Shown: piece after piece, positions 1 through 10,682 of the stretch
Numbering within the stretch: the stretch's first letter is position 1
How the letters are laid out: every line of letters starts with the position of its first letter
Notes under the pieces: model-generated
The model's database searches: none
Told to the model about the DNA's origin: nothing
What the model saw: only the letters and a program-made list of their open reading frames with translations
From: Anastrepha obliqua
Lineage: Eukaryota; Arthropoda; Insecta; Diptera; Tephritidae
NCBI RefSeq assembly: GCF_027943255.1
Contig: NC_072896.1
Coordinates: forward strand, 3,038,001-3,102,000
Direction: 5' to 3'
Length of the DNA stretch: 64,000 nt
Program-made: the position numbers and the translations under genes

Positions 1-1099
1 ATATTTAATTAAATTAATTAGTTTTCTAAAGAAAAGTGGGAGGGATATAATAATTAGAGAGGGGTAATTTTTTATATATAAACAAATTTTTGTATGGCAA
101 CTAAAAGTACTTGAAAACTATTATATAAATACTTAAAGGCTCCAAAACGGGGACTCACGCCTATTTGCTGATACTTGCACGTATTTGTGCCTGTCGACTA
201 TTATTAAATAGGTTGTCTTTAGCAGTTTTTGCTTTTAAGTCTACAAATCTTGATATTCAATAGAAAAATTTAATACGCTGATGATGGGTTTTATGACAAA
301 AGTATGTATATATGTATGTATGTATTATTATAGGGCAAAATGAAGGTAATTTTTTGTTAATCAGTATGCAAAGCAGACCGTTATCTGGAAACCAGCAGAA
401 TTAATTATATTACGAATAGAAATGGGCAAAGCAAATGCGAATTGTAAACTTTTTTATGAATACAGAAATGACCTAATTTCAACAAATCTCGAAAAGTTTT
501 TTTTCCTATATTATTTTTGTATTGTGATGGGGTTCTCAATAAAGACGTAACAATTTTGTATTGAATTAAAAAAGCATAGTTAAATTATTTTATGATCAAG
601 CAATGCCAAAATGTTATGGAAAGGTTTATTCTACATTTTTTATTTATTTTTTTATTATGAAAAATTACCACCGAACTTCTGAGCTGATGATCTCAACTTT
701 AAGCTGCTTTTGGCTGTGCGTGCTGTAGGCTATAGGCGCAGTGGTAAATTTGATTCTATATATTCGTTATTGAAAGCTCCTGTGACAGTGAGATGATTTA
801 CTTTTTGAAGTATCGAGTCGGAGTCGTAAGTGCCTTAGTTCAAAATGCCCCAAGTCAATCGAGTTCGCACGTTTCGTAAGAATTGAGAATCTCTTGGTAT
901 GTTTTTGCGTTAGACCTTGGTCTACATGCTTGCGAGATCAAACTATCCAGAAGAGTTTCTAGCGTTGAGACTTGCCCGATAGGATATGAAAGGGAGGATT
1001 GGACGTTAACCCCCGATTGAGCTGTGAAAAAGTTTAAAGACAATTTTTTTGATACAAATGTCAACGAAAAATCTGCTTCAATTTTAGAAAAAATTTAAG
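1..1099. other. AT-rich noncoding spacer
   Basis: No convincing coding signal on either strand. The 69-codon open frame on the minus strand near 855-1064 has no recognisable motif. Short TATG/TACA runs near 300-330 are microsatellite-like. Confidence 0.5.
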
Positions 1100-1109
1100 C
1101 AAAAAAAAT

Positions 1110-1430
1110 TGTGGATCAGGTGCCGAATATGTGAATCGAACGCAATTTTTCTTCGTTAAAAATTATTGCTATGTTACAATCAATGGAGCTCGCTTTATGA
1201 AATATTGGAAAACGAATTATGATGACTAGAATTCGGTGGACTTGACATCAGTAAAATGCGGTTTCGTCAAAATAGCGTCACATGTTGCACAGCTCACCAA
1301 ATAATGGATTAATTGAAGGAAAAGTTGGGTAATCGTGTAAACTCACAAATTGGTTCGTTCGATTGGACAACTCGCTTATGCGATTTAATGTCGTTGACAA
1401 TGATCTGCATACGTTAAAATCAGGACCCCA
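1110..1430 (+). pseudogene. Decayed mariner-family transposase fragment
   Basis: Forward translation around 1235-1420 gives a degraded match to the catalytic region of IS630/Tc1/mariner transposases: a block reading RFRQNSVTCCTAHQ, comparable to the WFQQDGATCHTA block in the better preserved element at 13367-14220, then a LKEKLGNRV block and a DW block. The second catalytic Asp is Asn here and a stop interrupts the frame. No terminal inverted repeats were located. It is an old dead copy; the exact subfamily is not resolvable by eye. Confidence 0.5.
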
Positions 1431-1459
1431 TTAGCCGGCCTGCTGTTACTTGGCGGCAC

Positions 1460-2240
1460 TTTTTCTTATTGCTGAAAAGTGGAAGAAATAAATGAATATA
1501 GTCTTCGCTATAAAATAAAGTAAAATCTTCACAACAAATACCCGTCACACAAATAAAAGCCAAGGGCCAAGAACAAAAGGGAAGCTGCCCAAATGAATTA
1601 CGAATGCGCCATGGAAACAGAAATTTAATCTGTTCAAGTTGTCTGAGCGCATCTTTTATTTTTTGTTTTCTTTTTATTTGTGTTTTTGTTGGGGTGTTTC
1701 AAAACCTAATTTTGCCGTTTATTATTCGAAAAAAAAGAAAAATGCCTATAACGTCATTGAACTCCGTAATATACAAACCCATGCATGTGGGTGTGTGTGT
1801 GTGGAAATGCATAAAACCTGCACAAACGCAGCAAAAAAAAAAATAATAATAAAGAATAATAAAAAGAGAAACCTGATTAATATTTATTTTGTGTTTTTGT
1901 GTTGCTTGGTGCTTCTATATTTAATTTCGCGTGATTTTAATTTGTTTTGTGCTTTTAGAGGCTGACTTTGTGGTTATGCAAATTTGATTTTTTTATTTCA
2001 TTTTTGGTTTGCTTGTGTTTATTTTGGTGATACAATTTAAATTCATAACATGTACCGGCGATTGTTATTCGAGAGAATCTCAATTCAAAAATCAATTGCC
2101 AAGCAATATTTTTCCATCGGTAAACACAGCCGTGTATGTACATATGTATGTATATATGGATATGTAGTTTCTATGTATGTATTTATCTATGTAAGTACAT
2201 TATCGAGTAGGAAATTCAACTCACTTTAAATTGACTAATT
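1460..2240. other. AT-rich noncoding spacer with simple repeats
   Basis: Contains a TG/GTGTGT run near 1789-1802 and TATGTA tracts near 2130-2180. The open frames here are low complexity and I see no gene. Confidence 0.5.
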
Positions 2241-2244
2241 GCAA

Positions 2245-3467
2245 ACTATTTTTCACTGATACTTCCACATTGCTCTGATTAGTCTACCATCACTTGATGT
2301 TTTCATCCAAGGAGAGGCCTTGAAGGCCATCTGCAGGCTGAAGCACAATGGGAATTGGTACGGCCCCTGTACGGCACTGGACAACATAGTAGGCATGGAC
2401 TTCGATCCAACGGTCCTTGCCATGCCCCTTGACTCCGTGCCTTCCAGAGTCCTGCTTGACAACAGATAAGGTGTGGTGCTGCCAGAGGCTCAACTGTGGT
2501 CAAACTCAGAAAATGAGCCCGGCAAACACCGTTTTCACGAATGACTCCAGGACCGAGCACGGCTCCGGCTCTGGGGTCTTCGTGGAATCCAGCAGTAAAA
2601 AACTGCACTTTGCTCTTGAAATGCATGCATCTATGTTTGAAGCGGAGGTGTATGCAGTTCAAGAAGCGATGAACTTTGTTGTGGAAAACAGATGGAGAGG
2701 CAGATGTCTGTCTATATGTGTCTGCAGCGACAGCCAAGCTGCGCTCATGGCCTTAGACAGCCCGCCAACCACTTCAAGGGTAGTCGAGTCCTGTAAATCC
2801 AGGCTGAACTATGTCGGTAGACATAATAGCCTGATGCTAACATGGGTCCTGGGACACGTGGGAATCGCAGGAAACGAGATCTCTGACTCTTTAGCCAAAC
2901 TGAGCTCTGAGGCCAACTTTTTTGACCCAGAGCCTGGTTTGCCACTCCCCTCTGCAGCCATCAAAGCCACGGTTAGCAAACGGGTTACTCTAACCCATAA
3001 GCGAGCTTGGCAGGCGGAGAGAGGCTGCAGATGGACAAAACTGATGTTACCTGTTATGTCCGACCGACTGTCGCAGTTCCTCCTGTCACTAAGCAGAGGG
3101 GACTTTAGGAGGCTGGTTGGACTGACGACGGACCACTTTCTATGGGTAAGTAAAGCACATGGGAAAGGTGGACATCTCAGACAGTGCACTTTGCCCAGCA
3201 TGTGGAGAGGAGGATGAGACGGCGGACCACTTTCTGTGCGTCTGCCTCGCCTTCGCTCGAATCAGGCTTGATGTCTTTGGCACTGATGTGTTAAGAAGCG
3301 ACCACCTTGGCTCCTTGGCACCAAAATATCTACTCAGATTTTCACACTTACTACTTACAAGCTTTTGACTGAGAACTTTTGCATGTCGATGGCGCCTACA
3401 ATCTGAATATCTTAAAGTTGGCCAGATGCTTGTTTGACTTGGAACGTTCCATAAATAAAGTGTGCAT
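2245..3467 (+). mobile_element. RNase H-bearing LINE, 3' half
   Basis: A non-LTR retrotransposon remnant of the I/LOA/R1-like group that carries a C-terminal RNase H. The open frame 2417-3217 holds the RNase H blocks in order: TNDS (usual TDGS, so the first Asp is altered), FEAEVYAV with the Glu, CSDSQAALMAL with the Asp, and GHVGIAGNEISDSLAK with the last Asp. The frame shifts near 3160 and continues to a C-terminal zinc knuckle, CPACGEEDETADHFLCVC. Sequence 2270-2460 translates, in a frame broken by stops, into an upstream LINE-like segment. It ends in ATAAATAAAG, where a TIR element has inserted at 3468. 5' truncated and inactive. Confidence 0.75.
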
Positions 3468-3928
3468 TAGGGCGGGTCGATTTAAAAATCGCTCATTGCT
3501 CCGTGAAAATCAAATACTAGGGATCAAAATAAGAAACTTTGCCGAAGGAACCATACCTCTAAAACGAATTCTGATGTCCCCCAATTTGTGTCGAACGAAA
3601 AATCCCACTTTGACTCATTTAGAGTGCTTCAATCGAGTCCAAATGTAAGACCGACCCCCACTAACTTTGGACGGCCGATCCACCCATGCCAGTGGCACAC
3701 CCCCTGGAACTCCCCTGAGGGGTTCCCCATACAATAATTTCAAAATATCACCATTTTTGGCCTTTACATGAGAAAAGAAACTAAAAAGTTCTACCCAAAT
3801 TCGGGGACATCAGAATTCGTTTTAGAGGTATGGTTCCTTCGGCAAAGTTTCTTATTTTGATCCCTAGAATATGATTTTCACAGAGCAATGGGCGATTTTT
3901 TTGCCTCCCCACAAATCGACCCGGCCTA
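3468..3928 (+). mobile_element. Long-TIR non-autonomous DNA element, copy 1
   Basis: Begins TAGGGCGGGTCGATTT and ends AAATCGACCCGGCCTA. The two arms, roughly 130 nt each, are inverted copies of each other around a core at about 3600-3780; the right arm has an extra stretch of about 12-20 nt near its tip. An 8-bp target duplication, GTGTGCAT, lies at 3460-3467 and 3929-3936. Two other copies are at 25013 and 32715. It encodes no protein. An 8-bp duplication fits hAT or P-type transposition. It sits at the 3' end of the LINE at 2245-3467. Confidence 0.85.
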
Positions 3929-3936
3929 GTGTGCAT

Positions 3937-4370
3937 GTATATTGTGTGTATGTATATTATTTTTAAAATATTTCAAAAGCTTGTTTATGCAATAAACTGA
4001 ACTTATCTTTCACAGGAATGTTTTATGAAAAAGAAAGGTTCTATATTAAATTTTTCAAGCCATAATTAATTTTTATTCAGATCGTAAGTCCGCATCAACC
4101 TTAAATGCCTTACCTACATAAGTACATATATAAATATCAAAATAATTTTTTTGTTTTTGTTGAAAACCTAGTTTGAATTATAATTTTTGTGACGCATATG
4201 CCGTATACACCTTACGGTCGTGTGCCATTCCACAATCTGTTGTTCATTTCTAAGTAATTTTCAAAAAAAATTTTATTACATAATTTTTCGCATCGAACTA
4301 ATCGCCTTATTTTTTCTCTTTCCAAAATTTTCAGCTCAAAATTGAAATTCAAAAATATAATTTACTCAAC
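3937..4370 (+). promoter_or_regulatory. Upstream region of Ance with probable 5'UTR intron acceptor
   Basis: AT-rich upstream sequence without a clear TATA box. A pyrimidine-rich run ending in TTTTCAG at 4328-4334 looks like a 3' splice site, so the coding start at 4371 may be preceded by a spliced 5'UTR whose first exon was not found. Confidence 0.35.
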
Positions 4371-6674
4371 ATGAAACTTATTATCGTAGCGCTTTTGGCC
4401 ACATTGGCGGTGAGTAAAAAAAAAAAAATGTTCTATTAACATTTTTTAAATTAATTTTCACCGCATCCTCAGTTGCACAGCGTCCAGGCAAATCCAACAG
4501 ATGAGATTAGCGCCGCTGAATACCTTACGAACCTCAACAAAGAGATAGCACGTCGCACAAACCTCGAGACAGAAGCCTCCTGGGCATACGCCTCCAACAT
4601 TAATGCAGAGAATGAGCGCAAGAAGAACGAAATCTCCGCCGAGGTGGCCAAATTCCAGAAGCAAGTTGCACTTGATATACAAAAATTCAATTGGCAGACA
4701 TTTAGGTCGGAAGATTTGCGCCGCCAATTCAGAATGCTCTCGAAATTGGGCTACTCAGCGCTCAGCGAGTCTGATTATGCGGAATACTTGGACGTGATGT
4801 CTACCATGGAGTCGAATTTCGCCAAAGTTCGTGTTTGTGATTTCAATAATGCCACCAAATGCGATCTCTCGCTTGATCCGGAAGTTGAAGACATCATTTC
4901 AAGCAGTCGCGATCCCGAGGAGTTGAAATACTATTGGCGTGAATTTTACGCAAAGGCCGGAACCGCTGTGCGCCCTTCCTTTGAAAAATATGTGAAACTG
5001 AATACCAAGGCAGCCAAGTTGAATAGTGAGTGTAGTTGGGATTGCGTTTGATGGAATTTTTTCTATTTGCTAATTTTCTTTAATCCGACAGATTTCACCT
5101 CTGGCGCTGAATTGTGGCTGGATGAGTACGAAGACGACACCATTGAGAAGCAACTTGAGGACATTTTCGACGAATTGCGTCCACTCTATCAACAAGTGCA
5201 TGGTTATGTGCGCTATCGTCTGCGTCAATTCTATGGCGATGAAATTGTATCTGAGAAGGGGCCCATCCCAATGCATCTGCTTGGCAATATGTGGGCTCAA
5301 CAGTGGTCGAGCGTTGCTGATATTATCGCACCCTTTCCCGAGAAACCGCTTATTGATGTGACCAATGAGATGGTTGCACAAGGCTACACGCCGTTGAAGA
5401 TGTTCCAGTTGGGTGATGATTTCTTCCAGTCGATGAACTTAACCAAGTTGCCACAGTAAGTTACTGGCTTTCTATTTTTTACTGGATGCCACTTCACCTT
5501 TCAAAACACTGCAGAGATTTCTGGGATAAGAGTATTTTGGTGAAGCCAGACGATGGTCGCGACTTGATTTGCCATGCCAGCGCCTGGGACTTCTTTGTGG
5601 TGGATGATGTGCGCATCAAGCAATGTACGCGTGTGACGATGGACCAATTTTTCACGGTACACCACGAATTGGGCCACATTCAATACTTCCTGCAATACCA
5701 ACATTTGCCCTTCCTCTACCGCAACGGCGCTAATCCTGGTTTCCATGAGGCAGTTGGAGATGTGCTCTCACTCTCGGTGTCCACACCCAAGCATTTGGAG
5801 CTTGTTGGTCTGTTGAAGAACTATAAACGCGACGAAGAGGCGCGCATCAATCAACTCTTCTTGGCTGTGTGTGAAACATGAATTTTATGGTTGATCGATA
5901 TTTTGCATATAAAGAATTTCTTTGCAGGCGTTGGATAAGATTGTTTTCCTGCCCTTCGCCTTCACCATGGATAAATACCGGTGGGCATTGTTCCGTGGTG
6001 AAGTGGACAAAAAGGAATGGAACTGCGCTTTCTGGAAGTTGCGTGAGGAGTACTCTGGCATTGAACCACCGGTCGTCCGCACTGAAAACGATTTTGATGC
6101 ACCAGCTAAATATCACGTGTCCGCCGATGTGGAGTACCTAAGGCAGGTTCAACTTTAAATGATACAGAAATGTTCGGCTACAGAAAATTGCTAAAAGAAA
6201 GGATATTCTCGTTTTATAGATATTTGGTTTCGTTCATCATTCAATTCCAATTTTACAAATCTGCTTGTATCAAGGCTGGTCAGTACGATCCCTCTAACCC
6301 AGAACTGCCTTTGGACAACTGTGATATCTACGGCAGTTTTGAAGCGGGTCAAGCTTTCAAGTAAGTTCGAGGGAAGATCTAGGACAGAGTTGCCATCACA
6401 ATAACATTTAATACCATTTAGAAACATGCTTTCCTTGGGCGCCTCAAAACCATGGCCCGACGCATTGGAGGCCTTCAATGGTGAACGCACGATGAGCGGC
6501 AAAGCTATAGCAGAATACTTCGAACCACTCCGCGAGTGGCTGGAAGCAGAGAATAAGAAGAATAACGTACACATTGGCTGGTCGTCGTCGGACAGTAAGT
6601 GCATAAGCTCGGATATTTGAACTTCTCTGATTAACTGATCCTTGACTTTCGTTACAGAATGTGTTTCTTTGTGA
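4371..6674 (+). CDS. Ance: Angiotensin-converting enzyme homologue (peptidase M2), active form
   Basis: Secreted zinc dipeptidyl carboxypeptidase. Eight exons by conserved splice sites: 4371-4409, 4473-5025, 5092-5455, 5515-5866, 5928-6142, 6220-6360, 6422-6594, 6658-6674; 1854 nt, 617 aa, close to the roughly 615 aa of Drosophila Ance. The start gives a signal peptide of about 19 residues. Zinc ligands are H369 and H373 (HELGH) and E397 in FHEAVGD, with catalytic E370. H339, K497, H499, Y506, R508 and Y509 match the human ACE substrate, transition-state and chloride residues. Sequons lie at NAT, NFT (split by intron 2) and NLT. There is no C-terminal membrane segment, so it is soluble and single-domain. 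Intron 5 needs a GC donor. In flies Ance is known to act in metamorphosis and reproduction. Orthology rests on by-eye identity and the linked Ance-2 and Ance-3-like genes. Confidence 0.9.
6143..6219 (+). other. GC-AG intron in Ance
   Basis: The reading frame and the family alignment require exon 5 to end at 6142 with AAG|GCAGGT and exon 6 to start at 6220 after TTTTATAG. A GT donor at 6147 would shift the frame and lose the conserved YLVSF segment. The split codon is R508, and Y509 is the next codon. Confidence 0.7.
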
Positions 6675-6738
6675 GCTCGGCTCGTTCCCCTGATGAGTCA
6701 AAGCGAATAACTGCATGCTGGCATTGAGTTTGAAGTCT

Positions 6739-6744
6739 ATTAAA
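6739..6744 (+). terminator. Possible Ance polyadenylation signal ATTAAA
   Basis: ATTAAA lies 65 nt after the stop codon in AT-rich sequence. No AATAAA hexamer lies closer. Weak evidence. Confidence 0.35.
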
Positions 6745-6926
6745 TTAAAAAATTTGAATTCCTTAAAAATTTGTAAACTTTTTTCGATAAAAAATTCAGT
6801 ATTAAAAATTAATGCATAAATTAGAGTACTTTTCAATTTTGGGTATGAACGGACAAACATTTGATGAACACTGATGGCCTCTGCTTATAATCCAAAGTAA
6901 TGGGTTAAAATTATGGCATCGTATAA

Positions 6927-7100
6927 ATTCTTCTTCTTAATTGGCGCAATAACCGCTTACGCGATTTTGGCCGAGTTCAACAAAGCGCGCCAGTCGTTTT
7001 TCGTTCTACCCCGCGTCAGTTGGACACAACAAGTGAAGCCATGTCCTTCTCCACCTGATCTTTCCAAAGCAGAGGAGGACTTCCTCTTCCTCCACCATCG
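6927..7100 (-). mobile_element. 3' terminal scrap of RTE LINE
   Basis: Closely matches 53950-54122, the 3' end of the RTE element at 53945-57235, including TTCTTCTTCTTAATTGGCG and the GCGCGCCAGTCG block. It is a strongly 5'-truncated copy on the minus strand just downstream of Ance. Confidence 0.8.
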
Positions 7101-7239
7101 TATAAATTATGTTTTTGTTTTTTGCTTGCGATATAATCCCTACTTTGACTATTTCGAAGAACTTCTAGTCTTCTGATCTAGATTTCTTTTATATTCAAGA
7201 GAAGTAGGGCGAATTGGAAATAGAGACACTTATCTAGTA

Positions 7240-8070
7240 TCCTTAGGCAGTCTAGCGGTCTCATATATACCATTAAGTTGAGCTCTATCACGATTTACTG
7301 TTGCCTTGTCACGGCACATTGGGTCCAGAATGCAATTTGTCGCCTTGCGAATCTCTTTCAGTGACTTTTTAAAATCAATGACACTATATTTATAGTGGCT
7401 CTCAAATGAATCTCAATATCACGATCTTTGGTGAAGTTGAGGACCCTTTAAGGGGGGAAGTTAAAATCAATACTAACACGTATTAAAACATGTCGGCGCC
7501 CTTCTAGATCTATCATCAATCTCATTTTTTTTTCATAAACAAACCGCTCTCATGATCCCGGTGACGCCAGCCGATTAGCTGATTATTTCAAATTCGCTGA
7601 GTGTTCGTTAACAGTCTGATCTTGGCCATCCTCTCTAATTCTTTCACCATGCCTTGTACTATTGTCCCTATGCAGTTTTCGACTACATATGAAAAGAAAC
7701 AGTCACACCAACTAACACTTTTGGCCTAACAGCAATGACTCGATCATGGGAATAAACCTAGAGCCGGTTTTTACTCGGGGGCTCTGCAAGTTAAGCAGTC
7801 ATACCAGCCGCTGGATAACTGCTTCCGGTCTTGGAAATAAATATGAAAGGACTTCTAACCTCTTATTTTCTTTATTCTCTTTAGCGAAAGGCTGCACTGA
7901 AACAATCTGTAGCATCTAAACCAGAGCAATCAATGATTGTAAGGGAATGTCAGCAGAAATTCGATGCCGCCTCGGCCCGTTTCTCGCGCATGACATTAAT
8001 TGAATAGCGGACATGTTGGGATAGTTCAAAGCTCGCTTTTTGACATCAGTAGATAGTTACAGAAATATGC
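7240..8070 (+). mobile_element. Possible very old LINE RNase H remnant
   Basis: Scattered forward translations resemble RNase H blocks seen elsewhere here: NDSIMG near 7735 in place of TDGS, and AHDIN*IADMLG near 7990-8030 in place of GHxxIxGNEIAD. Many stops and frameshifts intervene. The resemblance is weak and this could be ordinary noncoding DNA. Confidence 0.22.
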
Positions 8071-8720
8071 TAAAGCGGTTTGGAATGACTTCTATGTAGA
8101 CTAATGATAATAACTATAAGGATTTCAGGCTTCTGAAATATTTGAGATCTTGCTAACTAGCAGGACACATGAGATAATGAAGGTAGATTATCGAATATAT
8201 CTGACATAGGAAGTGGTGCAGTAGAGAAAATACTTTTTATGTTACTTTTATTGTTAGTAGGATTGCTGGTTACGGAGATTCCGTATATGCGCCCGCTACA
8301 AAATCCTCTCAAAGTTCGGAAAAAAATTACAAAAAAAAAAAAATGTTTAGTTCTGAAAAATGTAATTCAAATAACAATGGAAAAAATAAAAGCAGTTAGT
8401 CGCATGAAAATAAATAAACTATAACTTCATCAACGTGCAATACAACAACAACGTTTTGTACTTTAGAATGTCAGGACAAAAGAATATAGAAAAGAAAAAG
8501 TAAAGGACGAACTGTGTTGAACAGCCGACTTAAATTTGATGCTAAAAGCATATGATGATAAAACGAACGGACTTTTGTCATTTCAATTTGTGCGGAAACC
8601 CGAATGTAAACGGCGAAAGAAAAAAAAAACAAATCAGAAAATCTACTGGTATCACCTTTAATAGATGCCCTTTGAACTTGATTCCGATTCTCTGCTTGTT
8701 TTCCGCAAATTTTTCTAAAA
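8070..8720. other. Noncoding spacer
   Basis: AT-rich sequence with no coding or repeat signal that I can support. Confidence 0.4.
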
Positions 8721-8736
8721 CTCTTTCCACCGCTCG

Positions 8737-8788
8737 TATGTTAGGTTAACTAGTTTAGTTAAAGTTGGGTTAGGTTATGTTAGGTTAA
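8737..8788. repeat. TTAGGTTA-type repeat patch
   Basis: Several copies of GTTAGGTTA or GGTTATGTTAGG occur within about 50 bp. It resembles the insect telomere word TTAGG, but Diptera do not use that telomere and short GGTTAGGTTA patches are dispersed in many fly genomes. Confidence 0.4.
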
Positions 8789-8914
8789 ATACACTTGATT
8801 AAGGCCAACAATTTTCGGATTAATTTTTGTGTCAAATTTCTTTTCAGGGTAGTCAAACAAATTTTGTGTTTAACCCTTGGTTGCGCGATTGATAAAAAGG
8901 ATTAGATAACAAAC

Positions 8915-9200
8915 ACGCATTCGAATACGAATGCAAGTGAGAACGACGACACGAATACAAACCCGAATATTATTGAGAATATGAATGCAGACGATGAAAA
9001 GAATAATAAGCTGGCGCCGATCGTTACGCCGCTACTGCACCAATGGGACGTCACACACTCGCAGATGAGCGCAGTATTGTTGCTATCGTTCTTGACGAAT
9101 GCGTGTGAAAATACGAATATGACTACAAATACTCATATAAATACGAATGCGAAGACGAATAAAAGTTCGAATTAAAATTCGATTATGAATATGAATTTTG
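8915..9200. repeat. Degenerate AATACGAATG-type short repeat
   Basis: The words CGAATACGAATG, GAATACGAAT, AATACGAATATG and AATACGAATGCG recur in two blocks (8920-8990 and 9108-9200) on either side of a more complex 100-bp stretch. The open frame at 8981-9175 (rich in Asn and Thr) is a by-product of the repeat. Confidence 0.5.
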
Positions 9201-9504
9201 CTAAAATAATTTAAAATCCTTTCCCTTCCACGGTTAGGTGAACATTAGGATGGTAAAAAAATAAGGATAAAAAAGTAAAAAAAAAAATGTTTAATGGTGG
9301 CCAAAAAGAAGAGACACTCATTGGCCCCTATTATGAGTTGCATTCGATCTTCGATATTCGTTGGTTGTCGAAGATCGAAAATCGAATGTCAATTTGGTAT
9401 TATGAGCGGTGCAACGCTGTCGAAATTTTCGTTGTATACTGAATTTAGAGTCGAATGCAATTTTGCTTTCGATTGTGCAGCGTATTGTGGGAAAACTTGT
9501 TAAA

Positions 9505-9928
9505 ATGTAAGTTGTTTGCGATTATTTATTGTTTTATAGTAACCAAATAATAAATATATACTATATTTCTTAATATTATGCAGGTCGAAAGTCGTGAGTA
9601 CCAAACAGCAACTAGAAAGGCTAGTTGCATTAATGGAAGAGAATCCACAATTCGCAAAAGGGATTTCCACCAAAGTACAAGCAGCAAAAAAATGGGAGGA
9701 ATTTACAACGGAGCTGAATTGCTTGGGACCACCAGTTAGAACGGCAGCAAAATGGGCTAAGGTTAATAATGGTTTTTTTTATGATGTTTATAGAAATACA
9801 TTTTTATTTTCCCTTGGCAGGTATGGGCTGAAATACGTAGAGGAACTGAAATACATATTTTTTTCGAATGGCGAATTCAATTAATAAAGAAAATTTATAA
9901 AAAAAATAAAACAGAAACTGTGGCGTAA
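9505..9928 (+). CDS. Harbinger Myb/SANT-like accessory protein, truncated
   Basis: Proposed exons: one ending at 9506 with AT before GTAAGT; 9584-9761; 9821-9928. Joining AT to the G at 9584 makes the ATG, so the start codon is split by an intron; 288 nt, 95 aa. The protein reads MSKVVSTKQQLERLVALMEE near the start, with Trp residues in KKWEEF and KWAKVWAE spaced as in Myb/SANT-like DNA-binding proteins of Harbinger elements, which bind the terminal repeats and help import the transposase. The last 35 residues look out of character, and 95 aa is short for this class, so the 3' part is probably frame-damaged. No exon upstream of the AT was verified. Confidence 0.55.
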
Positions 9929-9958
9929 AGGTTTCTATTTAATACTTTTTAGATTTTT

Positions 9959-10430
9959 CTATAATCTAAGAATTTCATTTCTTATGTTTTCTGCTTCTCC
10001 GTTATTTGGCTCCACTTCAATATCTCCAGCATCATCGTTGAGGGTCTCATCGGATAACTCTTCATTCGGAAGTTGAACATTATAAAATAAGCAAATGTTG
10101 TGCAAAGCTGCACACACATTAATAATTTGTGTTGCTTTTTTTGGAGAATAGTGAGGAGCTCTTGGCTCGGGTGCACTGCTGCAACTGGTTTTCTGTACTG
10201 GACAGTAGGTTCATAAACGCCTCTTTAGATAATCTAAAGTTCTTTAAAAAACTGTAAGGAAGTTTCTGTAATATTAAGTACGTCAACACATTTTGAAAAT
10301 ACTAAACTTACTCAGTGGAAGCCATTTCAAGGGGGTTGGATGCGCCCCTCAGCTGTTTTCTACATCTAGCTAGTTCCACTAATCTTTCATCGACCGATGA
10401 ATAGTCGAACCACAACTCCGTTGTACTCAT
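9959..10430 (-). pseudogene. HARBI1-like transposase, core deleted
   Basis: Minus strand. The first exon starts at 10430 (MSTTELWFDYSS...) and ends at about 10312 with a GTAAGT donor. The next exon begins with FLKNFRLSKEAF, a typical HARBI1 N-terminal motif. After about 45 codons the frame breaks and a C-terminal segment follows in another frame (NVCAALHNICLFYN, then an acidic tail) ending in TAG at 9959-9961. The middle, with the DDE catalytic residues, is absent, so the element depends on a partner in trans. Confidence 0.75.
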
Positions 10431-10682
10431 TTTCACAAAAAATACTTGTTTTAACTTTTAAAATTGTTGTTAGCAAAGAATTTCAACACAATCGGGTTTT
10501 CTTTTATTTTGATTTGCTGTATCAGCTGAGAAAAATTATCTATTGTAAATGCGTCGAGCGATCGAAATTCACAATAGTCCTATTCTTCAACGAATGAGCA
10601 CCATAATACCAAATGAAAATTCGTTCGATCAGCACTTTCGACTACAGTCGAAGATCGAATGTTGCTCATAATAAGGGCCATT

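Larger units (their letters stand above)
9323..10679 (+). mobile_element. Internally deleted PIF/Harbinger transposon
   Basis: Terminal inverted repeats GGCCCCTATTATGAG at the left and the complement of GGCCCTTATTATGAG at the right, each followed inward by ATTCGATCTTCGA, with an ATT triplet at 9320-9322 and 10680-10682 as target duplication. Inside are two convergent genes, the usual Harbinger layout: a small Myb/SANT-like gene on the plus strand and a HARBI1-type transposase on the minus strand whose catalytic core is deleted. Confidence 0.8.

Noticed and set aside
1604..1965. Two overlapping open frames (80 and 108 codons)
   Set aside because: Low-complexity translations of A/T tracts and a GTGTGT run; no motif and no splice context.
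6913..7176. 87-codon frame downstream of Ance
   Set aside because: It is the antisense of an RTE LINE 3' end, not a gene.
8737..8788. Possible telomeric TTAGG tract
   Set aside because: Too short and irregular, and Diptera lack TTAGG telomeres.
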